This document shows, piece after piece, positions 1 through 7,566 of a stretch of DNA of 10,214 bases. The notes below the pieces were generated by a model, which saw only the letters and a program-made list of their open reading frames with translations, ran no database searches and was not told the DNA's origin. The translations under genes and the position numbers were made by a program. The DNA lies in the NCBI GenBank assembly GCA_036939755.1, contig JALLAZ010001094.1, forward strand, positions 1 to 10,214, in the 5' to 3' direction. Each line of letters begins with the position of its first letter. The first letter of the stretch is position 1. Source of the stretch: Stephanodiscus triporus (Eukaryota; Bacillariophyta; Thalassiosirophyceae; Thalassiosirales; Thalassiosiraceae).

Positions 1-1080
1 TCCCAGAATTCACGTCGGGGATTCTATGCACACACTACAGAACCGCACTACACATAGTAATTAAAAGTCTGTATTTCCAACACGTTACTATCGAAGCTAT
101 GTACAAACAGGTACAGAACGGACTGACTGCTCGTATGGCAAACTCAACCCTTGATGCGCTAATAGGGTTGATGTGTAGAGAACCCTTTGTTTGTTGATCA
201 ATGCCCTAATAGGCAATGATCTGATCAGCAATAACCATGACAACTCCCATCAATCTTAAGTGCAATAGCATAAAACAGCACAAGCTGAGGGTTAGCTGAG
301 AGCCAATAATTGCCCATTACCCATTTCCGTCACACACCATGATGGTCATCAACAACAAAAAAGAGCAAAGAAGGAATTCTCTAAGTAGGAATTAATATGG
401 TTTGCATGACCCTCCTCAAAAAGAGGGTCGGCCATGGCACTGCCACTGGCAATGCATTCTGCTGCCTCCTATGCCCTCCCCGCCCACATACAACACCCCC
501 ACTATGCACCAAACCTTCTCTACCCATCCTCATTACAGGGGGGGAGTACCTTGGCACTGGTGGGAAAAAGGCATAACCCCTAAACCCTAAAAAAAACACT
601 GCCACACCACCTGCACAGCCCATCGTTCGAAGCTCAAAGTGCCAAAAAATTGAACCCATCAAAGTCATGACTGCCACCACCACTGCCACTAGCAATTACT
701 CCTACCTCTTCCGCCTAGGTTTTGCATTCCCTTTTTTGGTTCCCTTTTTTCTGAGAGCCCCCAAGAGGGGAATTCCCTTCCCTTCCTCCTCATTCCCCAG
801 TAATTACTAAGTAACCATGCTCCCCCATTCCATTTTTGAAAAAGAAGGGAATCCCTTTTGGGGGAATCCTTTTTGTCATTCCTTTTTGCTTTTTGGTATG
901 TTCCTACATGCGATGTAGTGGAGTACATGGGAATTCAATAGTGTTTTTAATGATTCCTTGAGGCTTCCCTAAAAAAATCTATTGTATGTACACCACCGGG
1001 CTTAGGCAAAAAATAATATGCCGCTGCCGCCACTGCCTCCCGCACTAGCCTGAGCATAGAAGACAGCACTCCCCAGTTAC
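1..1080. other. Gene-free region with C/T-rich stretches
   Basis: I see no supportable gene here. The open frames at 381-695, 402-590 and 947-1279 have low-complexity or biased composition and no recognisable motif; the last is simply the reverse reading of a triplet array. A small hairpin lies at 144-171. The stretch 716-905 is rich in TTCCC and GGGGAAT words and includes the perfect palindrome GGGAATTCCC at 768-777. Its composition resembles 5316-5431, so the two may be copies of one old repeat, but I could not align them convincingly. Confidence 0.5.
144..171. repeat. Short inverted repeat (hairpin)
   Basis: TCAACCCT at 144-151 is the perfect reverse complement of AGGGTTGA at 164-171, with a 12-nt loop. 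No T-run or adjacent gene suggests a terminator. It may be chance or the remnant of a small repeat. Confidence 0.4.
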
Positions 1081-1581
1081 TGCCGCTGCCACCACCTCCT
1101 CCTCCGCCATCTTTGTCATCTTCATCTTCTTTTTCATAGTAGTCATCATCATAGTTGTTGTTTCCATTGCCAATATTGCCATTGTTGTCGCCGTTGCTGT
1201 CGTCGACATTGTCACCTTTGCCATAGTCATTGTCGTTGCTGTCACCATTGTCGCTGTTGCCCAGCGCTGTCTCTTCCACGGTACTGACACTTTTATTTAG
1301 TTTGTGTTGTCTGTTGTTTGTTGTCTGTTGTCTGTGCCCTGGTCAGAGGTTGCCGTCGCTGTCGCCATCTTTGCCATAGTAGTCATCGTCATCATCATTG
1401 TCATCACCACTATTGCCGTCACCATCTCCATCACCAACCGTGGTCCTCTTCTGTGTACTATTTGATTGTTGTGTTGCTGCTGCCACCGCTGCCGCTGTTG
1501 CCCTTGTCGTCACAACCATCACCCACTGCCATCACTGTTGCCACCACCACCACCACTGCCACCACCACCGCCAACACCACC
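1081..1581 (+). repeat. Degenerate RYY trinucleotide array, left part
   Basis: On the plus strand this is largely a run of triplets of the form purine-pyrimidine-pyrimidine (GTT, GCC, ATT, GTC, ACC, ATC), with less regular stretches near 1285-1345 and 1441-1480. Triplet phase is mostly kept although the exact unit varies, so it is cryptically simple DNA rather than a clean microsatellite. Long open frames on both strands here translate to monotonous Val/Ala/Ile/Thr/His or Asp/Gly/Asn/Ser and are unlikely to be genes. The array stops abruptly at the transposon end at 1582, and sequence of the same kind resumes at 5106. Confidence 0.75.
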
Positions 1582-1610
1582 GGTGTGGTGCATGCCAATG
1601 TGGGATAAAA
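1582..1610. repeat. Left terminal inverted repeat of the 3.5-kb element
   Basis: This 29-nt segment begins GGTGTGGTGCA and ends TGTGGGATAAAA. It pairs position by position with 5077-5105 except at 1593, 1594 and 1606. A weaker inverted repeat lies just inside it: TAACCC at 1622-1627 with GGGTTA at 1635-1640. Confidence 0.8.
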
Positions 1611-1703
1611 TGTTACCCCTATAACCCCTCCTTAGGGTTAAATAAAAATTGCTCTTGTACTTATTTTTTTTGTAGATACTATTTTTAGTACTAATTTGAT
1701 GTC

Positions 1704-4700
1704 TCATTTTAGGTATTCGACGTCACTATCGCTCTCCACCTCGAGCTCCGATTCATCATCATCACTCTTTTTGTCCTCGTTGTCATCATATTCCAACCGA
1801 TCGTGCCTTTCTGCCTCCTCCATAACTGCCTCGTGATCAAGAATAGACACCCTTTTTGCCTTCTGTAGCGTGGCCTCCGCCCTGCTGCATGAACGAGGCA
1901 ACGGGTTGGTCAGGTTGATTTCATCCATCTCAAACCCCGTTTTCAACACATATCTCACCTCAATGACTGTTGTCATTTTGGAGATACATTTATTGGAATC
2001 CCATGCACTCCTCTCATCCTCCTTCATCTTCAGAGCAAGCTGACAAATCTGCCAAGTATGCACGGATCCCATTCCCCTTTTTTCTCCAGCTCAATCATAT
2101 AATCTGGAATTGGGGAGACATCATCCATACTATATGCCGTATAGTCGTTCCTCTCGACCAACGCGGTTCCCTCTTGCTTTGCCCTCATTCCCTCGCTTTT
2201 TATCCCATTGATACGGGATGGATCACTCAGCATCCGAACACACTCAGCTGTGGGGCTAACTGCTTCTGCCACTCAATCACGATCGATCCACTTGGCGGGC
2301 ATCATTTTCATAATGCTGTCCACTTCCTCCGGGGTGTTGATGGCACACATGCATTGCTGGCAGTAGCGCTTATCGCTCCCAGTCTTCCTGTTGAGCCACC
2401 ACTTGCCGTGACCCAGCGCCTCAACTTGTGCGTCAATGGTTATCCCCAATTCAGCTGAGAGTATCCCTTGCCCATAGATCGATTTACCACAGCGGTAAGA
2501 TTTAGCATCTCCATCTGTCCCTTTCCAAACTGTACCACTGCAAGAAAGGCCTCCAATAAGATGATTAGGATCCCCATCAATGCATAGCTCAGCGTGCATA
2601 TTTCAAGTGGCGGCATCAGCATTCTGCTTGTTATCATCCGACCAATGTCCAAAATACCTGGTGTGTCGCCCACCCCCCTCATCGATCCACTCCAATGATG
2701 CGCCTTCAACACTCACGCTGGTATTTTGGTAATACTGGCTTTGGATTTCTTCATGAATGAGAGCCCCATCCTCTCGTCATAGTCTCAGTGCAAGTTAACG
2801 CTCCCATGCTCAATTACACATCGTTCTCTTCTGCAACATGCTGCTAGACGATAGCTTGTCGTATGATATTGTCCCTGCCCAAGCATCGGCAAATAATAAA
2901 GTCGATGAAACTCCCCTATTTTTGTCCTCTTCTTCACTAACTCTAAACGTTGCCTCTCCTTTCCATCTTTGCGCAACAATTTCTTGTATTCGTATACATG
3001 AAACAATATATCTTCCGCTAGCGCGTCGTCACGCGTCTCTTCCGCTGGCACTGGATAGTCACTGCAGTCAACGCACTGTAGTGTCTGACACTCCCAGTGT
3101 GGCACGGGATGTGCTGACCATTGAGCACAAGTACCCGCCCTAATCGCATCCAATGGCATTGGATGCAATCCAAAATCTCCCCATCCCCTTGCCATCACAT
3201 CTGCCCTTGCCTTCCTTGTTCGATGCTGCAGATCAATTGATATCTGCCGCTGAACCACACCGTGATTTGCCTGCAGAGAACAATGTAATGTCTGCAACCC
3301 AACACATGCAGTGCAGCCACACATCATTTTGTTGGAATCTGTGAATTGTTTCACACATCTCATTCTGCTGATGATGTAGCGGAATGCACATTCGCCCACT
3401 TTGTTTTTGATTGTTGGGTGATGTCTGACAATGTCTGAGAATATTGTACCCAGACCAACCATCGTGAGTATTTTTCTCACTGACTCCTTCTCACCATCAG
3501 CATTCTTCACCTTAAGTGTGTCCTTCGTGTTTGGCAACACAACAACATGGAGGTGGTCATTGAATGCAACAACCAACAACATTCGGAGTTCATCGTTGAT
3601 TGTAGAGTAGCCTTTCTTGCGCTTCAATAGCGCCCAATATATTCCCCTCTCTGCAGCCGTTAGTTGACGTTGCTTCTCTATGACACTCTTTTCAATGCGA
3701 TGGAGCATACTAGAAGGATTGCCCATGATGCGAGCTTGATCACAAATGCTAGGTGCATCTGATGTCTTGTTGGGTGATGGCGTGCTGAAGATGAGTACAA
3801 CCTTGGCAGCGTCACGCTTTTCTCTTGACGTTTTGCCACGTACTGCATCGCCAGTGCAAGCGCGTTCCATCATCCATGTAGATTGCTTGCATAAAAATTT
3901 TGCTGCAGTAAGTGTCTTCGATGTTTCAATTCCCGCGAGCTCGCAAGCAGCATTTAATGCAGGATGATCTGCAACAGCGTGGAGAAGAGCTGCCTCCAAG
4001 ATGATGTTTCCGCCATGGCAAATGGTGTCGACCGCCGGCTTCACCTTTCTGCTCTTTGCTTTCCTAGCCGCTGCGGGCGTCCGGAGTGTACCATGTATGG
4101 TAAAAGACCATGGATCCTCTAATGATGACCGAGCCACTGTGGGTGTCATTGCTGTTGTTGTAGCGACAATCATCATTGTCGTTGTTGTCACTGTTGTTGT
4201 TGTTATCGTTGTTGTAGCGATGGCAGGAGGTTGGGAGATAGCTCTGAGTTTTTTTCTCATGTAGTACGCCCTGTTATAATCTTTGCATTTAATTCTCAGA
4301 GCAGCCGCACCGTGATTTATCTCCTCATTGGTAACCGGTTGAGGAGGGATTGGAGAAGAGGATGTGATGCCAGTGTTAGGCAGATGTGCCGCGTGATCTA
4401 CAATGGGATCAACGGGGGGTGTTGTACGCTTGGCAGAGGAGGGGGGGAGCTTGATGGCCCATTTTTGGCATCGCTGGGTGCGATCAGGTGGCATCTACGT
4501 TGGTGGATCTGGTGGCGTTGGTACGGCCCTGGCAGTTTGTGCCTTTAACCTCTTGAGGGAACCGCCAGGGAGGGCACGCATAAGGAAGTGCCGAAAGACT
4601 TTATCTGCAGACTCCTCAATGGAGTATTTTGCCAATATCATGGCATCTTGAAGCTGTATTTGCGGCGTCCGAATGAGGATTTTGGTCAGCTTCTTCAGCT

Positions 4701-4731
4701 TGTCTGCATCATAAGAATTTGGCCTAACCAT
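1704..4731 (-). pseudogene. Decayed transposase-like gene, diatom-type DDE family (inferred)
   Basis: Reading starts at ATG 4731. A 78-residue segment with a helix-turn-helix-like stretch (residues about 25-60) ends at an in-frame TAG (4495-4497). The same frame continues for 569 residues to a TGA at 2785. That segment has a basic Asn-Tyr-rich stretch (about 70-84), a Thr-rich tract (91-121), a Cys cluster C392-x-C394-x2-C397 and a second cluster at C469, C474 and C477. The motif DYDERM follows the TGA directly. After a frameshift near 2713-2740 the next frame reads VEGASLEWIDE, then (past a TGA at 2603) TVWKGTDGDAKSYRCG, EALGHGK and DKRY, then a TGA at 2273 and a further 80 residues. A second frameshift near the A6G4 run (2074-2083) leads to a 122-residue tail ending in Asp/Glu-rich sequence. 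From memory, the TDG-x-x-K-x-Y-R and GHGK...DKR blocks match a large diatom protein family and resemble DDE-type transposase cores in which the last block usually reads GHGK..-DG-...KR. Here that DG is absent. Function is inferred from these blocks and from the flanking inverted repeats. The ancestral protein would have had roughly 1000 residues. Confidence 0.75.
4132..4224 (-). repeat. Thr-rich triplet tract inside the decayed gene
   Basis: Read on the minus strand, residues about 91-121 of the 569-residue segment are mostly Thr, with Ile, Val, Met and Ala. On the plus strand the same DNA is a run of GTT, GTC, ATC and ATT triplets, the vocabulary of the genomic RYY arrays. It lies between the N-terminal DNA-binding-like part and the Cys-cluster part, so it may be an expanded linker. 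Confidence 0.65.
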
Positions 4732-5076
4732 GTTACTAACAAGTTATATGCACTTGATTGGGGAAGGAGTGCAATGTGGGGATGGTATAGTGATGGGTCA
4801 ATGCAATGCGGTGATTTTTTTTTTTTTATTTAGTCAGAGTCTGCAGGGGATGGCACGATTTCTATTTATCATTGTAAAAGGAGCATGGGGTTGTCATAGA
4901 TCAAACTGACCAGAAGGCCTTGGCGGATGTCATAGAAGACTAGTAAGGGGTGACTAATGTAGTAAAATAACATAATAACAATCAAATTCTAATAAGTATT
5001 GTATTATCTAAAAGTAGCGTCACTGAAACAAAATGGGTCAATGTAAAAAACTCTTAATATGTCACAAATTAAGAGT
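4732..5076. other. Non-coding leader of the transposon, upstream of the decayed gene
   Basis: This stretch separates the start of the minus-strand gene from the right terminal repeat. It is AT-rich and includes a T13 run at 4815-4827 and a strong hairpin at its outer end. It would be expected to hold the element's promoter and subterminal transposase-binding sites, but I cannot point to a specific promoter motif. Confidence 0.4.
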
Positions 5077-5080
5077 TTTT
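5046..5080. repeat. Subterminal hairpin next to the right TIR
   Basis: AAAAACTCTTAAT at 5046-5058 is the perfect reverse complement of ATTAAGAGTTTTT at 5068-5080, giving a 13-bp stem with a 9-nt loop. Its outer arm overlaps the innermost 4 nt of the right terminal inverted repeat. The left end has only a weaker, unrelated 6-bp hairpin (1622-1640). Confidence 0.7.
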
Positions 5081-5105
5081 GTCCCACATTGGTGTGCACC
5101 ACACC
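5077..5105. repeat. Right terminal inverted repeat of the 3.5-kb element
   Basis: This 29-nt segment begins TTTTGTCCCACATTGG and ends TGCACCACACC. It is the reverse complement of 1582-1610 at 26 of 29 positions. Triplet DNA resumes immediately outside it. Confidence 0.8.
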
Positions 5106-5180
5106 CACCATCATCACCCCTGCTGCTGCTGTCATCACTGTCATTGCCATCATTGCCATCATCCCCATTGTTGCCATACC
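5106..5180 (+). repeat. Degenerate RYY trinucleotide array, right part
   Basis: Triplets such as ATC, ACC, GCT, GTC, ATT and GCC run from the transposon end to about 5180, in the same strand sense and vocabulary as 1081-1581. The simplest reading is one original array split by the insertion. Confidence 0.65.
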
Positions 5181-5710
5181 ACAAAAGCCTCACTGGCTGT
5201 GCGGTAGGAAGTAAGAAGATGAAGCTTGTGCTCATATTGTAGGCAAAAACTCATTCCTCTCAAAAAGTAATCAAGTTTTTACATGTTCCCTTCTGTCTGT
5301 ACGTCAGTTACTATTGGTTCCCCTCTAGAAGGGAACCCCATTCCCCAAATCTGAAAAGCCAAAAAAGGGAAGAATCCCTAAGGATTTAATGGGGAATTAA
5401 TGGGGAATCAATGGGGAATTAATGGGGAATGTACTACCTTCTTGTCTTCTGCCACCACCCCCGTTCCCCGATCCAATGGCTGTACCTATGACATTGCTTC
5501 CTTCAAGCTTACTTTGACTTTGCCCTGTACAAGCCACCTCCTGAATCCCATGACCATGACGAACAAGAACAGGGTCAATCCACATGACCATCCTCCATTG
5601 GCTCCAATGGAGCCTCCATCCATCGACTCCATCCAGATGGATAATTTTTCTGGAAGAGACACCCTATCTAGCATTTCTAGCTAAAATGCTCACTAAAAAA
5701 AGCTAGAGTA
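5181..5710. other. Gene-free region with short repeats
   Basis: No supportable gene is seen. Overlapping open frames on both strands between 5397 and 5684 show no recognisable motif. A near-palindrome with arms GGTTCCC (5316-5322) and GGGAACC (5331-5337) and a four-copy tandem repeat (5388-5431) are present. The 21-nt segment 5670-5690 is an imperfect palindrome with arms AGCATTT and AAATGCT, just outside the MITE-like element. Confidence 0.5.
5388..5431. repeat. Four-copy 11-bp tandem repeat
   Basis: The unit AATGGGGAATT occurs at 5388-5398, 5399-5409 (last base C), 5410-5420 and 5421-5431 (last base G). Only the eleventh base varies. Confidence 0.85.
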
Positions 5711-5741
5711 CTGGGTGAAAACCAAAATTCGGTTAAACGGT

Positions 5742-5777
5742 TTAGCGCGTGTTTAGCGCGCACTAAACACGCGCTAA
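5742..5777. repeat. Hairpin inside the MITE-like element
   Basis: TTAGCGCGTGTTTAG at 5742-5756 pairs perfectly with 5763-5777, giving a 15-bp stem with the 6-nt loop CGCGCA. It lies five bases inside the left terminal repeat. Confidence 0.85.
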
Positions 5778-5803
5778 CTAGGAAATAAATGTTTAGCGGA
5801 GGA

Positions 5804-5841
5804 AAATCTAGAACGCATGTCCGGACATGCGTTCTAGATTT
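5804..5841. repeat. Perfect 38-nt palindrome inside the MITE-like element
   Basis: Positions 5804-5841 read identically on both strands, with 19-nt arms and no loop, centred on TCCGGA. Its core CATGTCCGGA recurs at 5879-5887. Two copies of the palindromic octamer GACCGGTC follow at 5844-5851 and 5865-5872. Confidence 0.9.
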
Positions 5842-6172
5842 CAGACCGGTCTAAATATTTTGTAGACCGGTCAATTTCATGTCCGGATCCTTTGGACAAT
5901 TACCATCATATTTATTCGTACATATGTATGAAAGAAAAGAGAAAATCCCATTTTTGCGAAAGCAGTGCTGATTTGAATTTGGTACCGTTGGTCGAGAGAG
6001 GAATCTATTTGGAATGATATTGATTCCAGATGTAGTAAAATATTTTGGATGTACTGATTCCTACACAGGGAACAAAAATCAGTTTAGCCCTTTTTAGGTA
6101 CATGGGTGCGCTAACGCTCCGCTAGAAAAAAAGGGCGTTAGATTTTTTAACCGAATTTAGGGTGTCACCCAA

Positions 6173-6745
6173 TATTGAGCTAAATAAAGAGATGTCAAAA
6201 GGTGGCCGCCAAAATTTGCTTAAATTTTAGACTGCCAAAATTTAGAATTTATTTAGACCGAATTTAGACTAGCCCCCATCCTTTATTGGTCTAAATATTT
6301 GTCCCATGGAATAGGGTGGATCGTCCTCATTGTACGTATTCAAGCTCCCCACACCCCACACCATGGTACTGTTTGATTTTATTGATGATGATATGATAAT
6401 CAACGGCATCAGCACCTACCCACAGCTGGTTCTTCTACTTGTATTATTACTGAAATTCACAATAATATCAGAGTCAGATACCGCCACTTCCTTCTTTGGT
6501 CAGCAATCGCTCAACCAAGAGAATTGCCTTGGAACGATGAGTCATTTTTCCATTTGACAGTTAAGTATCGTACATAGTATGTACTCTAGAGAGAGAGGAG
6601 AAGCCACAGCATGCACCTAGCACACTCTGTAAAAAATTAATAAAATACGATACGATAGTACTTACCATAAAAATATGTATGTACCTTTTACGCTCTAGTA
6701 GGAGTACTCTAGAGAAAAGAGTAGAGTAAAAGTGCATACTGTACG
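6173..6745. other. Gene-free AT-rich region
   Basis: I see no gene. The part up to about 6300 shares words with the MITE-like element: GGTCTAAATATTT occurs at both 5848-5860 and 6288-6300, and ACCGAATTTAG occurs in both, so it may be debris of an older related copy. The decamer GCCAAAATTT is repeated at 6208-6217 and 6234-6243. The open frame at 6330-6557 has no ATG start and no recognisable content. Confidence 0.45.
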
Positions 6746-7002
6746 TTTGGCATGAATTTACGATTGGTTCCCTGAAAATTGAGAAGTTTGATTCCCTCCC
6801 ACTGAGACTGTTGTTTGGCCATTAATTGGACCTTCTAATTGGGGGCAAATTCAGGGCCAACTTCCAGTGGTATTTTATGATTGCAAGGACTAGAGTTCAC
6901 ACATTGAACTATTCCTTGTTGCAACCATAAAATATGTTGGTTAGCCCAACAGGGGTCGCGGTGAATTTGCCCCCAATTTGGGGGTGGTAAATTCATGCCA
7001 AA
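6746..7002. mobile_element. Foldback (MITE-like) element
   Basis: The 257-bp segment can fold back on itself along most of its length. TTTGGCATGAATTTA (6746-6760) pairs perfectly with 6988-7002. A 17-nt arm at 6837-6853 pairs perfectly with 6962-6978. The interior arms around 6870-6900 and 6905-6935 (ATTTTATG against CATAAAAT, GAGTTCA against TGAAC) pair imperfectly. It has no open frame. TGTAC occurs just outside both ends (6740-6744 and 7017-7021), but it is not adjacent to the tips, so a target-site duplication is unproven. Confidence 0.6.
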
Positions 7003-7566
7003 GGCAAAGGTATAGTTGTACCTTTTTTTATGGTGTAGATACGATTGAACGCAGCAGCTGAATGCTGAGGAGCCTGCTGCTGGCTGCTGGTGCTACCTAG
7101 GTAGATATGATGTATCGTGGAGGTGTTGTCGTTTTATTCCAGCGTAAAATCCATCGATCTAATAGACTAATAGGCACCTGTCTCAAAATATTACCATATC
7201 GTACGTATGTAGAGTCTGAGACAGGTACCCTACTCCTCGTTACCACATCTCCATGATCTATTCGAGTGCATTATTTCTGCGCAAGATGGCGCTGGTGGTG
7301 GCTGGCTTGTAACGGTGCCATCGCCACAGCAGCACCCAGTCCAAGCACGGATACCTCATCTAGAGGTCCAAGGTAAGGTTGCCTATGCTTGGCATAGGCG
7401 GATTCGAGTGGGGGGGGGGGGGTGGTGGGAATATAATAGTATTAAGCCTAGCACGTATTTTTTCATTAATTTGCCTCTGGCCTCTGTGCCGCCGTCGCTT
7501 CCCTTTTGCCCCACCTGCATTGATTGTTGATGTGCGCCCTCGTCTAGCTGTTCCACCTCTCCCTCT
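7003..7566. other. Gene-free region with small inverted repeats
   Basis: No supportable gene is seen. The region contains the palindrome CTACCTAGGTAG (7093-7104), a 10-bp inverted repeat (7176-7185 with 7217-7226), a perfect 8-bp hairpin with a TTG loop (7381-7399) and a G13 run (7410-7422). Confidence 0.5.
7176..7226. repeat. Inverted repeat ACCTGTCTCA/TGAGACAGGT
   Basis: The 10-nt arms at 7176-7185 and 7217-7226 are perfectly complementary and separated by 31 nt containing CGTACG. It could be a very small foldback repeat; no gene is adjacent. Confidence 0.5.

Larger units (their letters stand above)
1582..5105 (-). mobile_element. TIR-bounded DNA transposon carrying a decayed transposase-like gene
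   Basis: The element is defined by inverted repeats at 1582-1610 and 5077-5105, complementary at 26 of 29 positions; all three differences are transitions. Between them lies one large degenerate gene on the minus strand. It starts about 346 bp inside the right repeat and ends about 94 bp inside the left one, which is the layout of an autonomous DNA transposon. Both flanks are the same kind of RYY triplet DNA, as expected if the element inserted into a continuous array. The tetranucleotide CACC occurs immediately outside each end (1578-1581 and 5106-5109) and could be a target-site duplication, but it is weak evidence inside CAC-rich DNA. The copy is presumably inactive, because its gene is broken in several places. 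Confidence 0.75.
5711..6172. mobile_element. MITE-like non-autonomous element with TIRs
   Basis: The segments 5711-5737 and 6146-6172 are inverted repeats, complementary at 23 of 27 positions; they share TGGGTGA at the tip and AAATTCGGTTAAA inside. The 462-bp element has no coding potential. The dinucleotide TA lies directly outside both ends (5709-5710 and 6173-6174), which fits a TA target site as used by Tc1/mariner-type elements, but two bases are weak evidence. Subterminal inverted motifs also recur, for example TAGCGGA at 5794-5800 against TCCGCTA near 6118, and CTAACGC at 6111-6117 against GCGTTAG at 6135-6141. The superfamily is not determined. Confidence 0.65.

Noticed and set aside
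578..590. Telomere-like CCCTAAACCCTAA
   Set aside because: Only about two units within non-telomeric sequence; too short to indicate a telomere or an interstitial telomeric array.
1970..2458. 162-residue plus-strand frame
   Set aside because: It lies opposite the decayed transposase-like gene, whose minus-strand frames contain the recognisable motifs; this is a shadow.
2273..2787. Internal TGA codons as sense codons (alternative genetic code)
   Set aside because: A TAG and at least two frameshifts also interrupt the gene, and Trp is encoded by TGG; decay is simpler.
2785..4494. The 569-residue frame as an intact stand-alone gene
   Set aside because: The same frame continues upstream across one TAG into a 78-residue helix-turn-helix-like segment, and DYDERM follows directly after the downstream TGA, so both boundaries are premature stops.
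6330..6557. 75-residue plus-strand frame with a hydrophobic stretch
   Set aside because: It has no ATG at its start and no recognisable motif, in AT-rich sequence where such frames arise by chance.
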